From Ligula intestinalis (lineage: Eukaryota; Platyhelminthes; Cestoda; Diphyllobothriidea; Diphyllobothriidae), in NCBI GenBank assembly GCA_036362985.1, contig JAYGXS010000004.1, positions 47,768,377 to 47,832,376 on the forward strand: a DNA stretch of 64,000 nt. Reading direction: 5' to 3'. This document shows positions 51,576-61,307 of this stretch, piece after piece. The position numbers were made by a program, and so were the translations under genes. Each line of letters opens with the position of its first letter. Position 1 is the first letter of the stretch. The notes below the pieces were generated by a model, which worked only from the letters and a program-made list of their open reading frames with translations, was not told where the DNA came from and did not search any database.

Positions 51576-52427
51576 CCTGCGCGTAAGTCGAGACGTTCTG
51601 CACGAAAAAATAGTATGCCTACTGAAAAGTAAAAAAGTAGTTTGTTTTTTACTTGTAAACGAATGATTGGCCTCACTAATCCTGCATGCCGGACCACGTG
51701 ATCGATTTTGTCAAATTCCTCTGAGGTCGAGTAAGGCCGCATGAACCGGTAGTCGTTTTTCTATTGTCTCGCACCAAGCTTCACGGGCCACCACGAGGTT
51801 AGTGATGCACAATTTGCATATGAAAAAGCCGCGTTGTTCTATTGGCAGGATTGTGGCTGTCCCAATGTGGGCATCGATTTCGCGACCCATGAAGTTTTAT
51901 AGAACTTTCACAAACACCGAAGTCAGGCTGACTGTTCGATAGTTCTGAGGCAGAAAACGGTCACCACCTTTTTTATCAGCTCGAGCTCGATGTTGCGATC
52001 ATACACTGGTGGGTTCCCTATGGTATATTATACCGCACCGGTTTGGGAACCCGAGTGAAGTGCCAGGAACCCGTCTATACCAGTAATGTTTCGTTAATAA
52101 CTATTGTTCTGCCCCACACTCAGCTTCGACTGAGTTTGCTTCCAAGCCCACCCCTACTAACAGAGGCAGTGGGTATCAGAATACATAGTCAGAATATAGA
52201 TAGCGACGTGGCTCATCTGTGTGTGCCCTTGAATTTCACATTCGGCAAGACACTGCTATATTCATTTTTTCGAATCTAACAAATTCGCTTCTAAACAGTT
52301 ATACTCGTCTTAAAGCTATAGACTACGGATATTGTTTGTTAAACCAATTATGTTTAGTACTTCGTGTTATCGAATTTTTGGTTGATTGATGAGGCCCATT
52401 GGGCCTGAAATATAAAACTTATTATTA

Positions 52428-52477
52428 CTATTTATATCGATAAGCGACTTCTAAATCATCAGCGTACATGAACGGTC
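52428..52477 (-). pseudogene. Reverse-transcriptase YADD fragment at assembly gap
   Basis: The minus frame next to the gap reads PFMYADDLEVAYRYK, the catalytic box of a retroelement RT. Nothing before it is visible because of the Ns. Confidence 0.5.
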
Positions 52478-52487
52478 NNNNNNNNNN
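52478..52487. other. Assembly gap (10 N)
   Basis: Ten unresolved bases. The fixed length suggests a scaffold join of unknown true size. Different retroelement types lie on the two sides. Confidence 0.98.
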
Positions 52488-52839
52488 CAGTGTGATCAAG
52501 GGCAGAACGGGAGTGTCGTTCTGCCGATGCAAACGACAAGAGAGTTTACGCAGCCTACGACGGAAAAACAGAGGAAGATACACTTCATCCTTGACATGTA
52601 TTATTTTCTTACAGGGGACAAAGTGGAGGGTGGAGTCGGTGGCCCCTCGGTGCCTACACATGTGCTGGTAAAGGTAATAGAAAGATAGGAATATACTCCT
52701 AGACTGGCTGCATTTTCGTCTGTCTAGGCCTTTTGGGGTCATTTTGAATGAGGAACGAGTTTGCGGTGAGAGCAGCCTTTGCCTGCTCAGAAGCACGTTG
52801 ATCGACCTCCGACCAGTTCTAGAAAAAAATATTTTGAAG

Positions 52840-53270
52840 TCGTCAATAAAGTTGCTTCCAAATTGCAGCAGGTATGATCTTAAAACGACAAAAATGAGTA
52901 AGCGACCCTAGGAATGAACGTAATGGACTGATATTTTTGGGACACTGCGCTCTCCTCAGGGCCTTGAACTTATGGTCAAGTGGATGGAGGCTATTTTTAT
53001 CTATCTTAAGGCACAGGGGTTCCACTGTATCGACTAAGAACGTGCATTTATCGTTCCAGAATTTCAGACTGGGGTCTTCTAAACGTATAGTTAGAATATC
53101 TTATTAGCTATGTTCAGACGGGCCTGTGACTAATATATCATCAAGATATGCTCAGATATGCTCATGAGGCAGGGAAATAAACCGGGGGCAGCACTTACTT
53201 CAAAGAGTAGACTTTGGTATCGAAACAAACCCAATGTAATATATAGCTTTTTATGTACTGCTAACTGTAT
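52840..53270 (-). pseudogene. Decayed Ty3/gypsy reverse transcriptase
   Basis: The minus strand reads FKALRRAQCPKNISPLRSFL then GSLTHFCRF, the thumb and RNase H junction of Ty3/gypsy pol (xxKVxAIxxxPxPxNVxxLRSFLGLxxYYxxF). Upstream pieces resemble the LFxVSAAPxxF fingers and palm, broken by many stops. It is clearly dead. Confidence 0.65.
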
Positions 53271-54145
53271 GTTAGGAACCTGACTGGGCCTATTTAGACG
53301 CTACACAACGTTTAATGCAGTTTCACCAATTGCAAAGCGCAATCAGATGAACGAAATCAAGATTGGTGTGCGCTTGCATATAATTTGCAAAGGGGCGCTC
53401 ACCGACTGCGCTAGGGCGTAACAGTTCGGTAACAAGCCCTCAATTTTGCCTAAATGATTTATATACAAGCCTTTCTGACAGTTTTGTTCCTATTTCGATC
53501 ACAACATGGAAATCATCTTTCTTTAGAAAGTTATTACCCGACAAATAGTCTAAAATGATACCAGACCTATCCCCGATAGTAAAAGTCTAGATTTCTCGCT
53601 CTACAGGAACAAGCGTAGAGTGCTTGCAGTATGTAGCACGCTGATTTGTGTGTGTTCACTACGTCTCTTTTTTTCAACGCGAATGCTCACACTCACATAG
53701 TGCACGTCTTCCCCCCCCTCCGACATCACGACTGTGTGGGGTTCCCCACGCAAGCAGGCGGTGTGTGGTCCCAGCGTGGCCCGGATTTTAACCATATAAT
53801 GCCTTTGCTGGTAAAAGAAATCGAATTAAAAGTCGATGTAAGTAAATTCTTCTGCGTGGCCGAACGCGCTCAAACTTTGATGCCGAGGGAGGGAGCAAAG
53901 ACGAGCAGTGTGACAGGTTTGACATGAGGGAATGACATGAAATGGTTGAGAGAGGGGGGAGGGGAGTAGTGTTTAAGCTGCCGGCGCCAGCAGCACGAGG
54001 GTACCTTACGAATGTAAGAAATGTAGACAAATCTAGGCTTTTGCTGTCAGGGAGGTACAACCAGGAATTCATTGGTCTTAGTAAAACCATCAAAACCGAG
54101 GACTAGGGTACTAGTTCATTACACATAAATGTTGAAACTTTGTAG

Positions 54146-54380
54146 CAGACTGGCCGTTTCCTTTCTTGGGACTTTCAGTAGAGGAGTTATTCTGTACAGG
54201 TAGCCACAATAGTCCTCCTCAGGTTTTTACCAGCTGGTAATCTGGTACGTACCAACTGCTTGGTCGCCGACTTAAGAATCACGCGAGGGAATATTTTACT
54301 TGCTCATTCGGGACACCCATCCTTTTTATACAGTTGCTTGCTGAGTTGAGTGTCCCAAGAACTTAATAAGGGTGGGGACA
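54146..54380 (-). repeat. Candidate LTR of the deleted Ty3/gypsy element
   Basis: In minus sense it begins TGTCCCCACCCTTATTAAG, contains a TATA box (GTATAAAAAGG) and could end in CTACA. It lies 3' of the integrase. No matching second LTR was found 5' of the gag, so the limits are inference. Confidence 0.3.
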
Positions 54381-54689
54381 GTATATTACATATATTATAC
54401 AAAAACGTAGAACGCAAGGGGTGTGTCGTACTCAGAATAGATATTCACTCAATTCAGTACGTATGAGTCAAATAGACGAGGAATCAGAATTAACGAGTAC
54501 CCTAGAATTGAACTTTATTCATCTTACAACTGGCGTATTAGAATTAAAAAGTGAAAGTCGAATGGAATTTTTGATTAAGGGTGTGGTCGTTTCTTGATTA
54601 GGATCGCCTAGATCCTTTTCACCTCTAGAAACAAACAGTCGAACATATACCGTTTCTTCTCTGTCGTCACCAACTCGTATATGAGCATA

Positions 54690-55451
54690 CTAGGGGTTGC
54701 ACTGTAGAAGACAAACCTCTTCACAGAGTGGATCATATTTCGACTGTTGGCCACTCTTCTTCAAAAGGACTCGGCCAGGATAGGCGAGCCACATAAGAAG
54801 AGTAGTTCCAGTGGTTGACCTCCGATTATATGTAAACATTATTTCATATGGTGTCACGTTGGTGGCGGTACATAGAAGTAACCTAATAGAGTATAGAGCG
54901 TCCAGGAAAACGGATTTCCAGTGCATGACAGGCAGATTTCGGGATTTCGAAGCAAGTAGAATGTTTTTCCATGAAATTTGGCTCAAACGTTAAACGATAC
55001 TTGTTGCCACCCCCTCTCCACCTATCATGGAGAAATTGTTGTACGTCGTTTGACATAAATGAAGATCCTTTATCGGTGTGTTTGTACGAATAAGTACCGA
55101 AGATGGGAAGAGCTGACATAAACATCTGATAATAGTTTTGGCAGATTGGTCGAAACAGGCGAAGCCGAATGTAGAGCGTGAATATTCACCAATAATCGTT
55201 AGCAAATAGCAATTGTGGGTCACAAATGGCAGTGACAGCCATTCGAGTGGTTGGGTGGCCTTGACGAGTTTGCCCTGTGCTTTAAAGATACGGGCTTTGA
55301 CTTCAAAACATGTCGGACATTTTGAGACAACGTAATGAATCTCACCTATCGAAAAGGGAAGGTTTTTAGCCCGGAAGAAGTGTGATAACCGAGAGACCCC
55401 AGAATGGCACAGAGATGCATTCACTTCCTCCCGACTGAAGTACGTTGGCAA
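54690..55451 (-). pseudogene. Ty3/gypsy integrase remnant
   Basis: The zinc-binding part reads ASLCHSGVSRLSHFFRAKNL and CPTCFEVKARIFKAQG (HHCC-like, first His region degraded). A core part YLLTIIGEYSRSTFGFACFD follows with the first catalytic Asp apparently lost. The distal part reads WKSVFLDALYSIRLLLCTAT and TPYEIMFTYNRRS. Several frames are used. Confidence 0.75.
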
Positions 55452-55556
55452 GGTGCCAGAAAATCTACGCGAAAGCGTATCAGCCGTACAATTTTCTTTA
55501 CCAGGTCTGTTAATAGTGTCAAATTTGAATGGCGAAAATTTCAGTCTTCGATGTTT

Positions 55557-56030
55557 CTAATCTTCACCTTCACTTTTTTGATAACCATAGATAAAAACAA
55601 CAGAACGTTGAACTGTAATTAGTTTAAAATTATTACAGCGAAGAAGATATTCCCATTTACGCATGGATACCTTTACGGCATACGCTTCTATATCTGTCAC
55701 AGAATGGTATCGCTCATTTGGCGATAGACTACGCGAAAAGAACGCTACTGGTCGGCCATAGTGGTTCAGTGTTGCAGCAATTGCGACTTCTGAATCATCA
55801 GTCTCAACAATCAGTGAGGTATCATATTGGACGGTAGCTATCGTGGCTTTCGCAAGTCCTCCCTTAAGTGCTTCAAATGTCTCGAGTACTTCTGATGGCA
55901 GAGAAAACTTTTTGTTGTGAATGAGCAGATAGATCTTATCTGAAAAAGCGGGATATACATTGAAAATAGTACGCGAACAATCCCACGGCTCATTGCTGTG
56001 ACTTAATATCGTGTAGAGCGGCCATGTCAC
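55557..56030 (-). pseudogene. Ty3/gypsy RNase H remnant
   Basis: Reads LIVETDDSEVAIAATLNHYG then RPVAFFSRSLSPNERYHSVT and DIEAYAVKVSMRKWEYLLR. These are the D...S..E..Y RNase H landmarks (TDASxxAxGAVLxQ, PVAFxSRxLxxxExxYS, ExEAxAVVxxxxxWRxYL). Its start is one frame off from the RT. Confidence 0.8.
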
Positions 56031-56340
56031 GTAGGGATTTCAGACGATCTGGATCCGGTCTGATGTTACCATTGGACACTTCGTAACCAACAAACTCGAT
56101 TCGCTGAGAAGCAGTGACACCTTTTGCTTCATCGAAGATTAGTCCGTATTTTCCGGCAACGTGGAGGAATTTTTGAAGGTCTGAATCGTGCTCTGCGAGG
56201 CCATTTTTACAAATGGTGATATTGTCTACGTAAACGAATATATCCTTTAGCTGCTCGCGCGTAATTGTGTAATCGGTGGGGTTCAAACCTGGGGTTGGAA
56301 CAGAATAATCTCCACGGCGTGTCTTCACCTGAAGAACAGC
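55990..56340 (-). pseudogene. Ty3/gypsy RT palm and thumb remnant
   Basis: Contains LKDIFVYVDNITICKNGLAE, where YVDD is expected (second Asp is Asn), then HDSDLQKFLHVAGKYGLIF and IEFVGYEVSNGNIRPDPDRL. The thumb is well preserved; the fingers and first palm part are deleted. Confidence 0.8.
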
Positions 56341-56471
56341 AAAGAAACTACTTCAATTCCTCGTTCCTAAGGAGCGCCCTGCTGACTCACGCACTCCAGA
56401 TTCAAAAGTGGCGCCGTCACACCATTAGCTATAACTAATGGGGCACGTCATGGAGCGTGCTGAACCTTAGA

Positions 56472-56657
56472 TTATAAATGAGGGTTAACGAAGGACATTA
56501 TTGCTCCCATATCAATAAGGGTTTTAAATGGTTGGTCTTCTAAACTGATTAAAACGTAAAAAGATTTATCATCGCTACGGCGCAAAGAACAAGTGGGAAT
56601 TGGAGTACTATCAGGTTGCTGTGGCGTATGCTGTTCACAGGATTGTAGCTGACGCAC
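56472..56657 (-). pseudogene. Ty3/gypsy protease remnant
   Basis: Contains FYVLISLEDQPFKTLIDMGA then IMSFVNPHL. The aspartic protease triad D-S/T-G reads D-M-G. Confidence 0.6.
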
Positions 56658-56847
56658 TCTACACCGACATTATCTGAATGGAGGTCTTGCAGTGGAGATG
56701 CTACGGTGACAAAAATCGGGGCTAGCGGGAGTGTACGTAGTGAGTTTTGCGGTAGGTGGGCCCAACCGACGTCGAGAAAATCCGTCGTTTTTCCGGAACG
56801 GTGGGCAATAGGGCCGCGGTGTCCACCGAGGGGAAGGACGAGAGTGA

Positions 56848-57509
56848 CTATGTTCGGTGTGGTCTGCTCTTACAATACCGTTCTCCTAAAAAGCAGGAGG
56901 TTGCCAGAAAGGGCTCATTAAGAGAGCCCTTTCTTAGGTGATAGTGAGTGGCTTCCCCAGCGTCCACAGATGATATTGAGTGGTACGCTTTCTGGCACAG
57001 ATGGAGTAGCTCGTCGGCGAACTGGCGTGGAGTTTCCTCTGGTTCATGTCTTCTGTTAAAACAAACGTTTCGATCGCATGGCCGATCCAGGCCCAAGGAG
57101 GGAATAAGTGGCGTAGGTGTGCACACAGAATAGCGTATTGGGTGGCGCTTTACACTCCCGCGTTACGTCTCTGGCGACTTTGTTTACTACCAAGGTGTAT
57201 GAGGAGGGCGTGTCTCCTTTCCGCCCCAGGTAAAAAAAACAAGGAGATTGTCCATTCGAAAAATTCATCTGAGCCGTCAAAATTGTGGAACAAGGAGGGA
57301 ATAGTGTGGCTAACTGTCAACATAGGGCGTGGGAAAACGGTTGCGTCGTGGTTACGCACTGCCATCCCTGCAATGGGCAGGCTTGCTACGATTGACGTTC
57401 CTTTGGTTGTTGATTCCGTTACTACCGGTGAATTTCTTGTTGAATCTCCTTTCTTCGCTGCTTCTCCGTGTACTTTCAGATTTCCTTCTTGAGGCATTAT
57501 GCAGTCCAT
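56848..57509 (-). pseudogene. Ty3/gypsy gag-like remnant
   Basis: Starts MDCIMPQEGNLKVHGEAAKK in one frame with FDGSDEFFEWTISLFFLPGA, which resembles the Ty3 gag FxGxxxxxxWLxxFxxxxxA motif. A second frame reads NRRHEPEETPRQFADELLHL, like the ExPxxFxxxLxxLxxxAY motif. The zinc knuckle was not seen. Confidence 0.6.
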
Positions 57510-57549
57510 GTTTTCACAACCAGACCAGAAAGGGTCGGATTAAGAGTCC

Positions 57550-57824
57550 TAATATGTTCGTTTATTAGTAAATAGGTAACGACAAAAAGGGACTGAAGGG
57601 GCGACAAGGTGTTTGATTACCAAATGCGATCAGCAACTTTGAATTCCTTGAATTTATCTTGTCCTGGCCTCTCGATTTCACAATCTGTAGGTCTCCACTC
57701 TGCGTCACCTTGCGCTCACGTGCTTTCACTTCAAATAAACAAAAGCAAAAAAAACGATGGTCGGGCAGTCATGTATATAAAAGAATAAAACAAATATAGG
57801 GTTGGCTATCGGACTGTTACAACA
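57550..57824 (-). repeat. Candidate LTR following the polypurine tract
   Basis: Begins TGTTGTAACAGTCC directly after the polypurine tract and ends somewhere before the gag-like start at 57509. The far end is not defined, and the stretch is too diverged for me to confirm a partner LTR. Confidence 0.35.
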
Positions 57825-58690
57825 CCCCCTTCTCAATATGCAGTCCCGTCTTCAGGACCGCTGATTGGCTCGCTGTGAGTGGAGCCGATCTCAACTTCGT
57901 CCGTCGGTTGAGGTACGAGGTGGGACGGAACGACAGGCAGGGAGTCGGTTTGAGTTTATAGAAACATGTAGTAAACGTGAGCCCCTCCGGCTTGCGTTCA
58001 TCCCGGATGATGTAGGTGTTGTGCAGCAAGACGTCGGTGATCACGAACGGACCCTTGCACGGATCGAATGATTTGGCCGGGGTACCAATGGGAGGTGTGG
58101 ATATGTGCCGCAGAACTAGATCGCTATATTTGTACGGCAAGCCATGGGCGTTCCGACCGTGGTCCAAGTTGAGGTCCTCTCTAACCGGGTTGTGGGTACG
58201 TCGGAGTATTTGTTGTAAGTCTAAGGCAAAATTATCTGGCGTACCAGCGTCTGACGTGTGCATGGGAAATTGCGAATCGGAAGGTAGTCGAATTTAATGT
58301 CCGTTGGGCATCAAAAAGTGTACATAGTCTGTCCACTTATGTATGGTGGCCCTAAAGGCCATGACTGCGAATGACAGCTGGGAGTTCCAGTTGTGTGCGT
58401 GGTGATCCTCAGTGAAGGCCCTGAGCAAAATGATGCTCTTGTGATTGGCCCATTCGACTAGGTCATTCCTTTCGGGGTGTGCAGAGGTGATTCTGGCTTT
58501 GTGTATGAGTAGTAAGTCGCAAACGTCGCGGACCAGATTGCTTTTAAATTTTGCCCCACAATCTTAATGCAGGGTGATAGGTGCCCCGAAGTGGCAAATC
58601 CATTCGGTGAGAAAAGCCTGTGCAACGGACACCGCCTCTTGGCGGCGTAAGGGTACCGCTTCAGTGCTGTAACAGACGGGAAACAAACCG
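57825..58690 (-). pseudogene. Second LTR-retroelement fragment: integrase core to C-terminus
   Basis: Minus strand 58690-58264 reads, with stops, RRQEAVSVAQAFLTEWICHF and KFKSNLVRDVCDLL then TSAHPERNDLVEW, an integrase core. 58263-57817 is open and reads PFVITDVLLHNTYIIRDERK, the C-terminal integrase module of Ty3/gypsy elements. It is followed by a polypurine tract GAGAAGGGGG (57834-57825) and TGTTGTAACAG, a likely 3' LTR start at 57824. This is a different element from 54690-57509. Confidence 0.75.
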
Positions 58691-59102
58691 TATCTGTGTT
58701 TTAATCTTTTATATACATGATTTCCTGACCGTTCATTTCTTGCTTTTGCTTGTTTGAAGCGAGCGCATGTGAACGCTAGTAGGTGACTCAGAGTGTTAGA
58801 GTTGTTTTATCGTCTTTGGTCCGTTGTCTCTTAGCTTTATCCTTGCGGTTAATCAAACAGGATAGTCTATACTTATGTACACCTTCGCGCGTTACATTTG
58901 CGTTGAACTACGGCATGCAGTATATTTCGCAGCCGAAAGTAATGTCCATGTGCCGTCATTCCATTGCACTGGATATTTTTTAGTTTTTGAGACCTCTCAT
59001 TTTAATTCCAGGACATTTTCACCTTTTTAGTTATCTACCAATTTCCTGATGTGATTATAAACAAGTCCTATTGCCTCGGCCTCCGGACACAAATTCTTCA
59101 AT
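58691..59102. other. Upstream region of the PP2C gene
   Basis: No gene was seen. This should hold the promoter and 5' UTR of the PP2C gene. A TATA-like or initiator element could not be assigned. Confidence 0.4.
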
Positions 59103-59355
59103 ATGGGACAACTTATTTCAGGTCCGGTGACGCTTAAGGACACAAAATTTTGCCAAAACGGCAGGTTTTCGGTCGCGGCTTCGAGCATGCAGGGTTGGCG
59201 AGTTCGCATGGAAGACTCATTTACTTGCTTCCTTAATTTGCTCGGTGATCCTTCAGCTGCATACTTTGCTATCTTTGATGGTCATGGTGGAAACAGTGTG
59301 CCGGAGTACGCGGCTTCACATCTGCACACAGCAATCACCTCCCTGCCAGAATATG
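59103..59355 (+). CDS. PP2C exon 1
   Basis: Start ATG 59103-59105; 84 codons plus one base. Contains the MED and DGHGG metal-site motifs. Donor ATATG|GTAAAG. The reading frame runs on only a short way past the donor. Confidence 0.92.
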
Positions 59356-61307
59356 GTAAAGTAATGCAGTTTTTAAACACCTGTGCTTCAAGATTATAAG
59401 TTCACCACCGCCACCACTGCTTACACGGAGTCATAATATTTATTATCGCTTCAATACAAGCGAAAATGCGAGTCTCGGGAAGTAATTTAGAAGAAGCTGA
59501 TGTGATTGTTGGGGCCAAAATTTTATTCGCCTGACGTTTTGAAACCATCGCAGATCCATCGTCAGAGGCAATAGCAGAAACAGATAATTCATACACAGGG
59601 ATAAAGTCGCTATGCTACTGCATTAGGCATGAAATAATAAGACCAAAAGACCCACTTCCGCGGCAAGAAACATACGGAGTCGTCTATAGCATTTGATGCA
59701 GTTGCGGACAACGCAACAACGTCGGAGAAACTGGAAGATTTCTCAAAACACGAATAGCTGAACACGCGGCGGCAGTGCGGTGAAATGACGCCAATTCTCA
59801 AGTCGCGGCTCCTTCGAGGAGATCCGGCCACACATTCAAATTTGTATAGGCCAAAATTCTCGCGAGAGGTGAAAATCCTGCGAGTCACGAGTTACTTCAA
59901 TTCCGGTTCATGGGCCTCCAGTTTATAAACAAGTGCAACGACCTGCTGAAGCCCATATTCGGTGCTGAGGCTCAGTTTGGCCAAAGGAATTCGCCACTCG
60001 GGCAATGCGCGGGCGAACACGTCGTCTGATGCCTGTCGCAAGGAGCCAGATAGTCGAGCAATCATGAAACTCGAGCCTAGCATGCGCGATGAAAGTTCCA
60101 CAGGTCAAGACCCGAACGCCGGCTATTAAGTAATTAGCTCACAAACCGGCAGTTATCTTCGATAGGGGGAGCCGTAAATTTTCATAGGTATGCAGTAGCA
60201 TAGGGGTCCACGATGGGATTAGAAGCGTCAGACGAATAAAGTTCTTGTCCCAGCCATCACATCGGCATCTTCTGGATCGACTGTCCTGCAGTATAATCCC
60301 AAGGATGCCAACTATGCCAAAAGCTCGGCTTTCAAATATGGTTTTTTCCAACTTCCTACAAAAAACCGCACTCGAAAAAGTGACTATTTTAGTAGTATGA
60401 TTTTATATTGATTTTCGATGTCCTTATAAATTTAAATATATTTTATGGAAAGCACACACAAGCCTATCCTTTTTTGTGCTCACTTAGTAGCAAATAATGT
60501 CTTTTTAAAGTCGATACTCGAAGAAAGGGCATCTTTTGATTAAAAAAGTTTGTAAGCATGAGATTTCTTAAGACCACGCAATGTTAATTCCAAACAATTA
60601 TTATACCCATCTTCCTCATTTGCTCTGCCTATTAACGAACAACAATGCTCTTATTCCTTCTAGCTAAAGGGGATGTGGAAAAGGCCCTTCGACTGGGATT
60701 CCTCAGTCTTGATTCCGAAATGCGTACCAGGTTTTCCCATCAGCCCACTACGAAATCGTCAAAGGCCGACCACAGTCCCAGACTCTCACACAAGGAGACC
60801 GGCGCTGCAAACTCCATTGTTGGCAGCCCTAACAATTGTAGTAGGTTCTCAGCCCTATCTTCGTCTGTCGGGGATGTTGGCGGCTCCACATGCATCGTGC
60901 TACTCGTCCGCGATGGGCGAATCTATTGTGCCAACTGTGGGGACAGCCGAGCCGTCATTAGTTGCCTCGGTGTTGCAGAAGCCTTCTCAACCGACCACAA
61001 ACCCAGTCTGCCGAGGGAACGTTCGCGCATCCTGGCAGCGGGTGGGTGGATCAGTGGTGGCAATCGCGTGAATGGTAATTTGGCCTTGTCCCGAGCCCTG
61101 GGCGACTTCACCTTCAAGCGCAATCCCCAGCTGTCACCTGTAGATCAGATTATTTCCCCAGAACCGGATATCAGCTGCAGAGACATTCGTCCCGAGGAGG
61201 ACGAGTTCATTGTCATGGGCTGTGATGGCATCTGGGACGTTCTCACCGACCAGGAGGTTGTGCACTTTGTTCGTAGTCGTCTGGCTGCCGGCAGTCCGCC
61301 TGATTCG
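59103..61307 (+). CDS. PP2C-type (PPM family) Ser/Thr phosphatase, two 5' coding exons (partial gene)
   Basis: Exons 59103-59355 and 60664-61307 join in phase (G|CT) to give 299 residues. The start MGQLISGPVT has Gly2 in a myristoylation context, as in metazoan PPM1-type enzymes. Motifs in order: GWRVRMEDSFTCF (1-50), FAIFDGHGGNSV (about 60), GSTCIVLLVRDGRIYCANCG then DSRAV (about 170-190), STDHKPSLPRERSRI, LALSRALGDFTFK and VMGCDGIWDVLTDQEVVHFV. The metal-binding Asp residues of MED, DGHGG and DG(I)WD are present. Predicted role is Mg/Mn-dependent removal of phosphate from Ser/Thr at membranes. The final part, with the GCDNMTxxxV motif, is not in the window. About 35 Ser-rich residues (SSKADHSPRLS region) are inserted after the DSEM helix. 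Confidence 0.9.
59402..59600 (-). repeat. PLE-associated repeat with CTGACGATGG motif
   Basis: The minus frame reads ASDDGSAMVSKRQANKILAP; the DNA holds CTGACGATGG (reverse complement of 59556-59565) followed by a GAAAC-like box at about 59541. A related motif occurs at 12367-12376 and 48387-48396. It probably belongs to the same Penelope-like insertion. Confidence 0.4.
59630..60125 (+). mobile_element. Penelope-like element fragment with GIY-YIG nuclease remnant
   Basis: In + sense it reads RPKDPLPRQETYGVVYSI, then NNVGETGRFLKTRIAEHAAA, NDANSQVAA and INKCNDLL. This matches the C-terminus of Penelope-like elements (YGVVYxIxCxxCxxxYVGETGRxLxTRIxEHxxAVR ... NSxVAxHxxxxGHxFxF ... ELLExWxxxxxSINKxxDLP). 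Internal stops show it is dead. It lies in PP2C intron 1. Confidence 0.8.
60664..61307 (+). CDS. PP2C exon 2
   Basis: Acceptor CCTTCTAG|CT; 644 nt. Encodes KGDVEKALRLGFLSLD through LAAGSPPDS. Donor TCG|GTTAGT. The next exon was not found up to 64000. Confidence 0.9.

Larger units (their letters stand above)
54690..57509 (-). mobile_element. Deleted Ty3/gypsy-like retrotransposon (gag-PR-RT-RH-IN remnants)
   Basis: Minus-strand domain order is correct: gag-like 57509-56848, protease 56657-56472, RT end 56340-55990, RNase H 56030-55557, integrase 55451-54690. The N-terminal half of RT is missing between 56472 and 56340. Key residues are damaged (DMG in protease, YVDN in RT), and domains are split into different frames. 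It is a non-functional genomic remnant, not an active element. Confidence 0.85.

Noticed and set aside
53646..54093. Frames on both strands (93 and 101 residues)
   Set aside because: No recognisable protein family; possibly part of decayed LTR element but I could not support it.
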